Shown here one piece after another: positions 29,049 through 39,195 of a stretch of 64,000 nt of DNA. The translations under genes were made by a program, and so were the position numbers. The stretch lies in the NCBI GenBank assembly GCA_026636295.1, contig CP089456.1:930001-994000 (forward strand), in the 5' to 3' direction. The notes below the pieces were generated by a model. It was not told the origin of the DNA. It made no database searches and saw nothing but the letters and a program-made list of their open reading frames with translations. This stretch comes from Medakamo hakoo. Taxonomy: Eukaryota > Chlorophyta > Trebouxiophyceae > Coccomyxaceae. How positions within the stretch are numbered: the first letter of the stretch is position 1; every line of letters begins with the position of its first letter.

Positions 29049-30719
29049 ATGCACCTGCCACGCATCCTGCTGCTGGGCGACTGGGGTGGAGAAAGCCAAA
29101 GAGCGGCCGTGGCCGGCCAGGTGGTGGTGGGCCTGGTGGGCGCCGCGGACGTGGTCGTCCGGCCGACGCCGCCCGGCTACACGGCCGCCCACCTGCTCCA
29201 GGCGGCCGCGCTCCCCGCCCTCATCCCCGCCGACGGCCCGCCCTTCCACGCGGTCTGGCTGGCCGTCGACGCCGACCCCGAGACAGACGAGTGGGCGCGC
29301 CTGGCCGCGGCCGTGAAGGCCGCCGCGGGCGGGGAGGGCGTGCGCCTGGGCGGGCCCGACCTCGCAACCGCGCCGGCTTTCCTCGCGTGGCTGGGCCTGG
29401 GCGGGCCGGCCGCCCGGCCGCTCCTGCCTCCGGTGGCGGCCCTGGAGGCGTCGCCCCACCCCGACCGCGCCCTGCGCGAGTGGGTCAACGGCGCCCGCCC
29501 GCGGGACAGCGCGGGCTGGCCCGCCGCGTCCTTCGCGCCCGCGGCCGGCCCGCGCGGCGCGCCGCTCCACCCGCCCAGCGCCGCCCTGCTGCTCGTCGAC
29601 GCCCAGAATTTCAACTGCAACCCGGCCGGCGCGCTGTACAGCCCGTCCAACGGCGCGCCCGCCTGCACAGAGGAAGAGCGCGCCCATTTCTTTCGGGGCC
29701 TGGACGGGCCCGGCGGCGTCGCAGACCGGTGGGCCGGCCTGCTGGCCGCGGCCCGGGCGGCGCGCCTGTTTGTGCTGCACACCGTCATCGAGGCCCAGGA
29801 TGGCCGCCTGCGCGACACGGGCTTGGACTACCGCCTGTCCGGCTTCTTCGTGCCGCCAGGCAGCTGGGACGCCCAGCCCGTCCTGGCGGCGGCGCCGGCC
29901 CGCGGCGAGCCGCGCCTCCCCAAAACCACGTCCTCGCCGTTTGGGTCGACACCCATTGCGGCCATGCTCCGGTCCGCGGGCGTCACCCAGCTCGCCGTCG
30001 CGGGCTGCATCACCGACCAGTGCATTGCCGCCACGGTCATGGACGCGGCGGACGCCGGGTTCCTGGTCACGCTCGTCCACGACGCGTGCCTGACCTACTC
30101 GCGCGAACGGCACGAGTCCGCGTTGAGGGCGTTGCGCGGGTACGGGCGCCAGGTGGCGACGGCCGAGCTGGTGCGGGAGTTGGGGGGGAGGGGGAGGGGG
30201 AGGGGCCTTGCCCGCCTGCTGGTGGCGGCGCGCGCCCGCCGCCCACGCAGGTGGAGGAGGGGGCCAGGCGAGATGGAGGTGGGTGAGGGGGGTGTGGGCT
30301 GGTGGCCGGGGACGGTGGGCGGCACGCAACCGCAACCACCGCCAACGACGGCCACGCCACGCACGGCGGCCACCTCCCCGGCTCCGCCTGCCCTCTCACG
30401 GAACAGCGTAGCTTTGAGCTTGAGAAAAAAAAAACAGAAACGGACAACAAACGCACTCTCTCTATCTCTCTCTCTCTCTCTCACTCCTCCACGCCCGCCT
30501 CCACCACGCCCGCCCGCCGAGCAGTGGTTTTGCCGACGACAGGCGGCGGCAGGGCCGCCCGGCTCGTCGCCGAACTCCCCACCGTCGGCAGCACAGGCGG
30601 CCCCGCGGCAGCGAAACCCTCGCCCGCGCCCACCAGGGCGGCCGCACCCTCCTGGGCAGCGCGCAAGCCCGTCAGCCAGGCCGCCCAGCTCACAGCGCGT
30701 GGGATGGAGATCAGCCTAG
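29049..30719 (+). CDS. isochorismatase-fold cysteine hydrolase with novel N-terminal domain
   Basis: The C-terminal half (about residues 180-385) is an isochorismatase-like hydrolase with its Asp-Lys-Cys triad in place: LLLVDAQNFNCN (Asp), RLPKTTSSPFGST (Lys) and VAGCITDQCIAATVMDAAD (Cys), followed by VHDAC and AL..L..YG..V.TAELV. Relatives split C-N bonds in nicotinamide, ureidoacrylate and similar amides. The N-terminal ~165 residues begin MHLPRILLLGDWGGE and look like an alpha/beta domain I cannot place. Homology stops near 30190. The frame stays open to 30719 through G-rich and polypyrimidine sequence and overlaps the 3' end of the convergent gene by 239 nt. An intron with a nearer stop (a GAG|GTGGGT donor at 30279 is one option) is likely, so the end is uncertain. 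Confidence 0.65.
   Translation: MHLPRILLLGDWGGESQRAAVAGQVVVGLVGAADVVVRPTPPGYTAAHLLQAAALPALIPADGPPFHAVWLAVDADPETDEWARLAAAVKAAAGGEGVRLGGPDLATAPAFLAWLGLGGPAARPLLPPVAALEASPHPDRALREWVNGARPRDSAGWPAASFAPAAGPRGAPLHPPSAALLLVDAQNFNCNPAGALYSPSNGAPACTEEERAHFFRGLDGPGGVADRWAGLLAAARAARLFVLHTVIEAQDGRLRDTGLDYRLSGFFVPPGSWDAQPVLAAAPARGEPRLPKTTSSPFGSTPIAAMLRSAGVTQLAVAGCITDQCIAATVMDAADAGFLVTLVHDACLTYSRERHESALRALRGYGRQVATAELVRELGGRGRGRGLARLLVAARARRPRRWRRGPGEMEVGEGGVGWWPGTVGGTQPQPPPTTATPRTAATSPAPPALSRNSVALSLRKKKQKRTTNALSLSLSLSLTPPRPPPPRPPAEQWFCRRQAAAGPPGSSPNSPPSAAQAAPRQRNPRPRPPGRPHPPGQRASPSARPPSSQRVGWRSA
30455..30482. repeat. (CT)n microsatellite
   Basis: An interrupted CT run next to the stop codon of the convergent minus-strand gene, within the uncertain 3' end of the hydrolase gene. 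Confidence 0.85.
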
Positions 30720-31577
30720 CCGCGGCCAGCATCGCCGCGCCTAAGAAAGAGCGCACAGCCGTCGCGGCGACGGCAGTCGGGCCCGTGGACGTCGCTGGGT
30801 CGGCGATCAGGGCGGCCCGTAAAGTGACGGGCGTGGACTTGAGACGTCGGGCGACCCAGGTGGTGGTCGCGAGGGCGGCCGTGGACGCGGCGCGTTCCAG
30901 GCGGGAGAGCGGGGGCGGCAGCGGGCCGGATGGTGGTGGGGCGGCGCCGCCGCCGCTGGCGCGGGACGAGCCGCGCCGGGTCAGGCCGACGCGGATGAGG
31001 CCCGGACCTTCTTCGGCGTCGCCCTCGCCCTTGACGGAGCCGGACGCGCTCGTCTGGGCGGTGGGCGGCGGCGTGGTCGGCGCCGGGCCCGAGGTCGGCG
31101 GCGTCGCCGCGGCGGACGTCGGCGTCCACGCCGCGGTCGTGGCCGCGCTCTCGTCTTCTAACGCGTCTTCGTCGGTTTGCGTGGTGACGGAGCGGACTGG
31201 CAGGGGCGGCGGGCGGCCGCTGCCGGTGCGGCGGTGCGCGCCGCCACCGCCGCCGCCAGCCAGCAAGCGCCGCGTCGCTTCGGTCAGGACGGCGGCGGGC
31301 GGCGCGGTCGGCGGCGGTGGGGGAGCGGACGCGGTCGCGAAGGGGGACGGCTTGTAGTCTGGCAGGGCGCCCGAAGCAGCGGTGGACGGCGCGGGCGTGG
31401 GGTTGCCCTCGCTGTCGGAGAAGGAGAGCTGGGGAGGTGCGCGAGGATGGGAGAGGAGGGTGGGTGAGTGGAGAGAGAGAGGGACGGGGGGAGCGCGCAC
31501 GTGCAAGTCCGCGGCGAGGGAGTCGGCGACGCCCACAACCTCCCGCTCACCCGCGTGGACTTGACACCGGAGTCCAT
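30481..31577 (-). CDS. Ala/Pro-rich protein, unknown
   Basis: A 324-residue protein I do not recognise. Exon 1 (31577-31551) encodes only MDSGVKSTR. The intron at 31550-31429 (GTGAGC...CAG) is phase 0. Exon 2 runs 31428-30481 and opens LSFSDSEGN. Residues 10-175 are disordered (Pro, Thr, Ser, Ala) with one acidic patch (TQTDEDALEDE). The rest is more ordered: about residues 205-305 form amphipathic or weakly hydrophobic helices (for example AALATTTWVARRLKSTPVTLRAAL and FLGAAMLAAARLISIPRAVSWAAWL) that could associate with a membrane. The coding status rests on a long G+C-biased frame plus a phase-matched intron, not on homology. Confidence 0.5.
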
Positions 31578-31923
31578 GGTGAGACACGAGGGGCGAGGTG
31601 GGTGGGAGTGCGAGGGAGGGCGCGGGTACTGAGGGGTGTTGGGCGCCCGCGAGCTCGGGTTGGGGGGAGTGTGCGTGCGCGGGCGTGGCGCGCGAGCAGG
31701 GTTAGGGCGATGGAAGAACGCCGACACACAAAAAAAATTCACACACAAAAGAATTCCGCGCCTCTCTCTCTTCACTCAGCGCGCACGGCTGACACTCACA
31801 CACAGGGCTGCTCAGCGACAAAAAAAGAATTCAAAAGAAGCCTAAAAACCAAGGTATCTCAAAACGGGGCGGGCGGGAGGTTGACCACCCCCCCGATCCA
31901 AAGCTGACACGCACAACACGCCT
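31578..31923. other. spacer between two minus-strand genes
   Basis: 346 bp holding the 3' end region of the unknown gene's promoter and the downstream region of the one-TM plastid gene. It contains short A-runs and GAATTC sites (31752, 31828) and is less GC-rich. No gene seen. Confidence 0.3.
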
Positions 31924-32971
31924 TCACGCCGCCGTGCGGGAGACGACGACGCCCAGGACGGCAATCATGCCGACCAGGGTGGCGGCCAACAGGCCAAAGG
32001 CGGGCGGCAAGCCCGTGGCCTCGTCCTTGGAGACGACGTAGCCCTTGTCTGTGGGATGGGAAAGAGAGAGGGGGTTGGGGGGGTTTTGGTGTTTTGAGCG
32101 CGCTGTTTGTTTTCGCCAGTCACCGACCGTCGTCGTCAAAGGGCACCCGCCCGCCCGCCCTCAAAACGCCGCCAGATTGAACGCACCGATGTTCTGGCCT
32201 TTGACCTCCACCCAGCCCTTCCAGTAGTCCTTCGCAGTGCCGCCGATCTTGCGGCGCAAAGCCTGGTACTGTTCGCGCGACTGTCGAGAAAAAAATGGAG
32301 AAAAAAATGGGAGGGATGGTCAGCGTGTGTGCGGGTCGGCCTGGCTTGTTTTATTCCGTACCGCAGCACCAAGCCGCCGTCCTTGCGCCTCGTCCGCCCG
32401 CGTGCGTGCCCACCCCAACACAACGACAATGGCGCACCATCTTCTGCCCCGCCTTCATGCCGCGCGCGCGGGCGATCAGCTCAGCGTCGTCCTGCGACCG
32501 GGCCTGGGAGAAGTCGAAGGCTTCCAGGATGGACTGCTTCTTGTAGTCGGACGAGGACGGCGCGGCCTTCTTGGCGGGCGCGGCGGCGCGGCGGCCAAAC
32601 AGGGATTTCTTGGCGGGCGCGGGCGGACTGTGTGTGGGTTGAGAGGGGGGGTCAGCGCTCCACGCCGCGCCGCGCACAGAGGAGCGTGCGTGTTTCCGAC
32701 GCGGATGGATGCGTTGCCGCCCATCCGAGAGGCCGCCCCCTTCTCTAGAGCATGGAGCACGATCTGTACATGCCGGTCATGAAGGCGAAACCCTGAGTGG
32801 GCGTCTTGCATGGCCAGGGCGGGCCGACCCCGTTTGGCCCACGTTTTTTTTTCGCGGCCGCGCGCAACAAAGCCAGCAAGAGGGAAAACCGCCCACTCAC
32901 TAAAGTGCAACTCACGCTTCGACGACGGCGGCTTTCCGGCCGAAGATGGCTTGAGTGGGGACGGCGCGCAT
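31924..32971 (-). CDS. probable plastid one-TM protein, unknown
   Basis: A 154-residue protein assembled from four exons: 32971-32916, 32627-32438, 32280-32187 and 32048-31924. Introns begin GTGAGT, GTGCGC and GTGCGT, with phases 2, 0 and 1, all matching. The N-terminus (MRAVPTQAIFGRKAA...KKSLFGRRAAAPAKKA) is basic, alanine-rich and without acids until residue 18, like a transit peptide. The middle is hydrophilic and helical (ILEAFDFSQARSQDDAEL...), followed by a compact SREQYQALRRKIGGTAKDYWKGWVEV block. The C-terminus has one hydrophobic span (about 128-150) with a three-residue tail, as in tail-anchored thylakoid proteins. I cannot name the family. Its start lies 408 bp from the divergent truncated-haemoglobin gene. 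Confidence 0.7.
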
Positions 32972-33379
32972 GGTGGGAGGGAAGGGACGGGAAGGGAGGA
33001 GGGGAGTGGCGGATTGGCTGTGTCGCACGGAAGAAGAGAGAGGCGGAAGTGAGGGGGGGAGGGCCGCGCGCCGACGTGGTCTCCCCACGCGCAACCGCCG
33101 CCGGCTGCACACAGTCATTTTTTCCACAACCACCTCACCTCCAAACGACCTCCGCCTCCCACCGCCCGACACGATGACCTTCACGTGCGTGACCCACCCC
33201 ACTTTGACGGCCAGGGCTCGCCCTCTCACCCAGAATGGCGAACGCGGGACCGGCCAGCCGCGGAAACGCCCCTCCTGCCCCGGCGTTTTTGCAGTGGTAC
33301 GGAGCCATTCGCTGCAGCTTTGTGTCTCACGGCCCACTCCCGCCCACTCCCCACGCAATCCAGCCTGTCCTCCAAGCTC
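32972..33379. promoter_or_regulatory. divergent spacer, one-TM plastid gene / truncated haemoglobin
   Basis: 408 bp of shared 5' sequence. Open frames here are not conserved. It contains CACGTGCGTGACC near 33181 (a CACGTG core) and a TTTTTTCC tract. Possible shared control of two plastid genes is inference. Confidence 0.4.
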
Positions 33380-34242
33380 ATGCTGGCCCGGCCGACGGCC
33401 GCTCCTCGCTCCCGCCGGTCCGTCCAGGCACAGGCCGCCAAGTGCCCGTTTTCGTTCTTTTCGAGCAACAAAGGCGGCGACAAACGGCAAGTCTTTCTTT
33501 CGTTTTTGTGTTTTTGGAGTTAGGTCTGGCAAGCGCGGCGCGGGCGGGCGCGCGCGGATGCCGGCGCCCGCGGAGCGTGTCTGCAGAGAGCCTGGGCGCC
33601 CCGTTGGGGAGGTAGCGCGGCCGGGCCGACGCGGCTGGACCGGCGGGCGGGGGGAGTGGCGCATGCGAGTCGCGTGCGCGCAAGGGGCGAGTCGCCCGCG
33701 GTTTTTCTGCCCTGCGGATTCCAGCCAGGCGCCGGGACCCTGGCTGGCGACCCCCACCTCTCACGCGCCCCCTTTTTTTCTTCCCTCACACCACACACAG
33801 GCCGGCCCCACCCGCGGCCTCGGCCTCGCCCGCCGCCGTCGACCCGGCCTCCCTGTACGCCCGCCTGGGCGGGGAGGACGCGGTGTACGCCGTCACGTCC
33901 GAGCTGTTTGACCGCCTGCTGGTCGACGAGCACCTGGGCCACTTTTTCGAGGCGGACACCCTGCCCAAGCACAAGAAGATCGTCGCCTCGTTCATCGCCT
34001 CGGCCGTCGGCGGGGACAAGCCGTACAAGGGCCGCTCGATGGTGGACGCCCACCTCGGCCTGGTCGACCTGCAGTACCCGCGCGACTTCAACATCGTCGC
34101 CGAAACGTTGCAGGCCGTCCTGAACGACGTGGGCGTGCCGGCAGAGCTGTCGGCCGAGCTCATGGCCGTCGTCGGCACGCTGGCGCCCCAGTTCGAGAAA
34201 GTGGCGCGCGTGCGCAAGGCCTTGGACGCGGGCGAGCTGTGA
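33380..34242 (+). CDS. truncated (2/2) haemoglobin with transit peptide
   Basis: A group-1-like truncated haemoglobin. Exon 2 (33801-34242) carries SLYARLGGEDAV (helix A), the CD region HLGHFF, FIASAVGG, the proximal-histidine block GRSMVDAHLGL, and helices G/H (FNIVAETLQAVLNDVGVP). By alignment with cyanobacterial GlbN, the usual distal Tyr (B10) and Gln (E7) appear to be Phe and Val. Exon 1 (33380-33486) encodes MLARPTAAPRSRRS..., an Arg/Ser leader typical of plastid import. The frame joins only if the intron 33487-33800 begins with GC (GCAAGT, the standard GC-AG donor), in phase 2. Total 182 residues. Roles for such globins include NO or O2 chemistry; here it lies directly upstream of zeaxanthin epoxidase on the same strand. 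Confidence 0.82.
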
Positions 34243-34653
34243 GCGTGCCCGGACCCGGCGGAGAGGGCGCTGGCTTGCCGCGCGTGCGTGCGAGCGCGCG
34301 CCGCGCCCCCCCTCCCTTTTTCAACCTTGCCTTGCAGAGAGAGAGAACCGAAACCTGACGTCCTTTTTTTTTCGTTCCACCCCCGCCATGGTGGTGAGTG
34401 AGAGTGTGTAGACAAAGAAAAAAGGGTAGACCGAGCGCGCGCCTGCGCGCGCCTGAAGTGCGAAAAAATTGTTGAGAGGAGATGGAAGTGGATGGATGGA
34501 GGAGAGGGTGGGTTGGAGAGAGAGCGGCAAGAAGCGCCCACCGCGTGCACGCTCTCACAAAACTATTCGCGAGAGAGCCCACACAGCAGGCGACAGGCGC
34601 CTTTTCTGTCTCTCCCCCACCGCGTTTTCTCGCTCTCACCTAGCCACAGAACG
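34243..34653. promoter_or_regulatory. zeaxanthin epoxidase 5' region
   Basis: 411 bp between the globin stop and the epoxidase ATG. It has GA-rich tracts (GAGAGAGAG near 34339 and 34517) and a T9 run, and no conserved frame. Confidence 0.35.
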
Positions 34654-37585
34654 ATGGCTCCCGCGGGCCTCGCTCCGGCCCAGACCGGGCGGCGCGCGTC
34701 CTTTTCCGGCGGCGCGCGGCCCGCGTCGGTCGAGGCGTCCGCGCACGCCCGCCGCGTCTCCGTCGACGGCCGGCGCCCGTCCCTGTCCCTGGTCCGGCCG
34801 GCGGGCGCGGTGGCTGGCGGGTCGCGTCCAGCGTCGCCGCCTGGTTGTTCGTCCGTCGCGGCCCGCGCGTCTGCTGCCGCGTCCGCGCCCGCCGCGCCGG
34901 CGACCGACGTCCCCATCCCCAACAAAGACGACCCGGCCCGGCAGCCCCGCATCCTCATCGCGGGCGGTGGCATTGGAGGTACGAGTGGTTGCGTGGGAGG
35001 GCTCACACACGCCTAGGCGAGTGTGGGGGGTGTGAGGCGGCGGCGCGTTATCGACTCGCGCCGGCCGGCCGTCGAGCGTTGGTGCAATTTGCCCTCCCCG
35101 TGTCCCGTGCCGCCCAGGGACTGTGGGAGGTCTGGGCGGCGGCGCGTCGCTTTCGTGGCCTTATCCGGACACGCGGCTTGTCGCTCAAGGTGACGGCGTC
35201 ACCGTCGGCGGCCCCGGCCGATCGTGGCGGCGGTGCCAAGGACGGCGCGCGCGGCCGCAGGCGACACGGCCCGCCACGTCGGGCTGCGAGCAGGCGCTCC
35301 CAGATCCATCCCCCCCTCACCCCATCCCTCTCCCCATCCCTCACCCTCCCCTCCCCTCCCCTCCACGCCACCAGGCCTCGTCCTCGCTGTCGGCCTCCTG
35401 AAGAAAGGCATGGACGTCCTGGTCCTGGAACGGGACCTGACCGCCATTCGCGGCGAGGGCAAGTACCGCGGCCCGATCCAGGTGAGGAGGGGAGGAGGGG
35501 GGGGGTGAGGGAGGGAGGGAGAGGGGGGCGACGCTCCGCGCGCTCACACCCGCGCACTCACGCCCGCCCCCCCCCCCCCCCCCCCCCCCCCCCTTCCCTC
35601 CACGCACACCACAGGTCCAATCCAACGCCCTCGCCGCCCTGGAAGCCCTCGACCCGGCCGTCGCCGACGCCATCATGGCCGAAGGCGTCATGACCGGCGA
35701 CCGGGTCAACGGCCTGGTCGACGGCGCGTCCGGCGACTGGTACGTCAAATTCGACATGTTCCACCTGGCGGTCGACCAGGGCCTGCCCGTCACGCGCGTC
35801 ATCTCCCGCTTCACGCTGCAGCGCCTGCTGGCGGAAGCGTGCGAGCGCATCGGCGGGCCGGACGTCCTGGTCAACGACGCGCACGTCGTCTCCTTCACCG
35901 ACGCGCCCCGCGGGTCCGGGCCCGGGTCCACCGTCTGGGCGCACCTGGAGGACGGCCGCCGGTTCGAGGGTGACCTCCTCATCGGCGCGGACGGCATTTG
36001 GTCCAAGGTGCGCACGACGCTCTTTGGCCCCGCGCCCGCCACCTACTCCGACTACACCTGCTACACCGGCATCGCCGACTTCCAGCCGCCCGACATCGAC
36101 CTGGTCGGCTACCGCGTCTTCCTGGGCCACGGCAAGTACTTTGTGTCGTCCGACGTCGGCGGCGGCAAGATGCAGTGGTACGGCTTCCACAAGGAGCCGG
36201 CGGGCGGCGACGACCCGCCGGGCGGGCGCAAGGCCCGCCTGCTCGACATTTTCGGGGAGTGGACTGACCAAGTGACGGACCTGATTCGGGCGACGCCGGA
36301 AGCCGACGTCCTGCGCCGCGACATCTTCGACCGGCCGCCCATCCTGGCGTGGGCCGAAGGCCGCGTCGCGCTGCTGGGCGACTCCGCGCACGCCATGCAA
36401 CCCAACCTGGGCCAGGGCGGGTGCATGGCCATTGAAGACGGGTACCAGCTGGCCAACGACCTGGCGGACGCGGTGGAGGCGGCCCGGGGCGGCAAGGGCG
36501 GCAGCTCGGGCGGCCTGGCCGGGCTGGGCGCGTCGCTCGCCGGCCTGTTTTCGCGCCGCGGCGACGCCGACGCCGCGGCGCCGTCCGAGCCGTCCACCTC
36601 CTCCTCCACCGCCGCCGCCCCGACCGCGTTCGCCTTCGACGCGGAAGCCGTGCTCAAACGCTACGAGGCGTCCCGCATCCCGCGCGCCGCCGCCATCCAC
36701 GGCCTGGCCCGCATGGCCGCGATCATGGCGTCCACGTACAAGGCCTACCTGGGCGAGGGCCTGGGCCCGCTGGAGGCGCTGACCAAGCTGCGCATCCCGC
36801 ACCCGGGCCGGGTGGGCGGGTACGTGGCCATCAACGCGGCCATGCCGTCCATGCTGGCCTGGGTGCTGGGCGGCAACAAGGGCGCGCTGAAGGCGGAGGA
36901 CCGGCCCCAAGCCTGCCGCGCGTGGGACAAGCCGACGGGGTTCAACGAGGCCGACTTTCCTTCCCTGCTGTCCGACGACGCCGCGCTCCTGCACCGCGCC
37001 CGGGCCGCCTGGTTCCTGACGCCCGTGGATGCTGCGCCGGCCGACGCCGCGTCCGCTGCCCTGGACGCGGCCGGCCCGGAGACGCCGGCCGCCCTGGCGG
37101 CGGCGGCCAAGATCGCGCTGCCAGACGGTGCGGTCGAGGTCGGGCCCGCCGCGGGCGGCGCGGACGCGGCCACCTCCACCTCCACGCCCGACCTGGTCCT
37201 GGGGTCCGGCACCGACGCGGACGTGTCTGTGTCCGGCCCGGGCGTCGCCCCGGCCCACGCCGCCGTCCGCCCCGCGCCGGCAGGCGCGGGCGGTTGGGTG
37301 TTGGTCGACCTGGCGGCGCCCGGCGCGGGCCCGGCCTGGGTCGACGGCCGCCGCGTCCCCTCTGGCGGCTCCCTCCCCTTGCGCCCGGGCGACCGCATCG
37401 AGCTGGGCGCCCGCGGCGACGACAACCCGGCCGCCGCCCCCGCCTGGGCCGTCAAGGCCGTGCACTTGGACGTCGTCGCGACGCGCGAGGCCAGCGGTGG
37501 GTGGGGCGCCCCGCGCGCGGCCGACCGGGTGCGGGCCAAAGCGGCCCGGTCGTCGTCGGGCGAGCGGGAAGCCGTGGCGGCTTGA
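34654..37585 (+). CDS. ZEP: zeaxanthin epoxidase with FHA domain
   Basis: An 800-residue FAD monooxygenase of the xanthophyll cycle, converting zeaxanthin to antheraxanthin and violaxanthin on the stromal side of thylakoids. Exons are 34654-34978, 35375-35481 and 35615-37585, with introns in phases 1 and 0. Residues 1-85 are a Ser/Arg/Ala transit peptide. The FAD site RILIAGGGIGG is split by intron 1. Then come VLVLERDLTAIRGEGKYRGPIQVQSNALAALEALD, LIGADGIWSKVR, YTCYTGIA, and GDSAHAMQPNLGQGGCMAIEDGYQLA. The C-terminus has a forkhead-associated domain (about 645-745: LVLGSGTDADVSV....AHAAVR), as in plant ZEP. An Ala/Ser insert follows the GDSAH block. The enzyme, with the adjacent globin and one-TM gene, makes a short run of plastid genes. 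Confidence 0.95.
35482..35614 (+). other. ZEP: ZEP intron 2 with G-rich 5' half and C27 run
   Basis: A 133-nt intron. The donor is followed by a nearly pure purine/G tract (35482-35528), and the acceptor is preceded by 27 consecutive C (35567-35593). The two halves could pair with each other in the transcript. Confidence 0.85.
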
Positions 37586-37883
37586 GTGGGTGAGGGGTGG
37601 GGGTTCGTGTAGGGTGTGTGTGCGTGTGTGCGTGCGTGTCGCCGGGAGGGCTGGCGCGGCAAAGTCTGTTTCGTTGTGGGCGAGGGGCGGGATCCGTTGT
37701 TTGTAGGTGGTGTGGGGGCGGGGTGGAGAGCGACACGAGGACGGCCGGGCTTGTGTTGAGGGCGCGTGCCCCTTGTTTCTTCTTCGCTGGTGCCAACACA
37801 CTTCTAAGAAATGCAACGCGCCACCTCCCACGGCGTGCGCACGCGGCCGCCCGTTGCGTCCCCCCCATCCGTCCAAAAAAACT

Positions 37884-39195
37884 TCACCCGCCACCACCAC
37901 CATCCGCGCTCGCTTTCGCCAGCACGGGCTCCACGTCGTCGCCGTCCAGCTCCGTCAGGGCCGGCATGAGGGCTCGCGCCGCGCGGGCGTAACCCAAGGC
38001 CAAACCAGTCGGGCGCGCGCACCCCTCCCCCCCTCCAGCGGCGATGAGCGCGTCCACAGCAGGGTTGCCCGCGAGGTAGGCGCACGAGACGCACCCGCCC
38101 GCTTTGCCGGCCCGCAGCGCCGTCGCCAGGCTGCCCAGAGATGCAATGGCATTGTCATTGAGCCACAGGTCGGTCAGCTCACCAGCCTCTGCGAGCCCAC
38201 TCACGTCCGAGACCCGGTTGGAGGCGAGGTCCAGGACGCGGAGGGCGGGCAGCGCGGCCAGGCCTTCGATCGCCGCGATGCCGTTGTGCGACAGGTACAG
38301 CTCTTCCAGGGCGGGCGTCGCGCCGCACCCGATGCCAGCCATGGATGTGAGGCGGTTGGAAGGCAGGGCCAACACGCGGAGCGCGCTCAGCCCCGCCAGG
38401 CCGGACGGCGACAGGTCGGAGATGCGGTTGCGGCCGAGCCAGAGCGCCGTGAGGCCGGCCGCGCCGCCCAACCCTTCCAGCGCCGGCAGCGCATTGCTGC
38501 CCAGCTCAAGGACGCGCAGGCCTGGAGCCAAGCCCTCCAACGCTTCAATGCGGGTCACCCGGTTGGCCGCGACGTACAGCTCGGCCAGCGGCGCGGACAG
38601 GGAGGCCAGGGGCGCGAGGGATGGTATGGAATTGTACGACAGCTCCAGGCGGGTGAGGGCCGTCAGGTCCGGCAGGTCCGGAATGGACTCCAGCTTGTTG
38701 TCGTGCAGGACCAGTTCTTCCAAGACGGGACCGGAGGCGAGGGAGTTCAGCGCGCCCGCGTCCGGGAGCAGGTTTTGGCGGAAGGACAGGCGGCGGAGGT
38801 CTGAGGCATGGGATGGGTGAAGAGGGAGGGAAGGGTGCGGTGTGTGTGAACGGGCGGGTATATCCTGCGCCTTTCCCCTCTCTTCTTATCACGCCTTGCA
38901 CTGACCTGGCAGGGCCAGGATGCGGGCGTCGACGTCGCGCAGGCGGTTGGCGGTCAGGTCGAGGGCCTGACGAGCGCGGATGGGGATGGGGCGGGGTGAA
39001 TGGATGGGCGGGCGGGTCGGGGAGAGCATGATGGTGGCTTGCCCCTCTCTTTTCCTCTCCTCCCAAACTCACCGTCAAATCGTCCGGCAGGTCCACCCCT
39101 TCCAGGCTGTGTAAGTGACAGTTGGTCAAGTCTAATTCGCCGTCGACGGGCGCACCCGGTGGGTCAAAGGCGGGCGGGGAGGACGAGGGCGGCAT
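37884..39195 (-). CDS. SDS22-like PP1 regulatory LRR protein
   Basis: A 366-residue LRR protein of the SDS22/PPP1R7 type, a regulator and assembly partner of protein phosphatase 1. Exons are 39195-39073, 38966-38906 and 38800-37884. Introns (GTGAGT, GTCAGT) have phases 0 and 1. Joining the exons gives an unbroken series of 22-residue repeats: LEGVDLPDDLTALDLTANRLRDV, LEELVLHDNKLESIPDLP.L, LTRLELSYNSIPSL, LAELYVAANRVTRIEALEGL, LRVLELGSNALPALEGL, LTALWLGRNRISDL and so on to LTDLWLNDNAI. This SDS22 22-mer pattern is tighter than that of other LRR classes. The final cap (CVSCAYLAGNPAV) resembles the LRR cap of this family. It converges with ZEP. Confidence 0.82.

Noticed and set aside
35558-37903. 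781-codon antisense frame opposite ZEP
   Set aside because: Shadow of the ZEP exon; no homology and unlikely composition.
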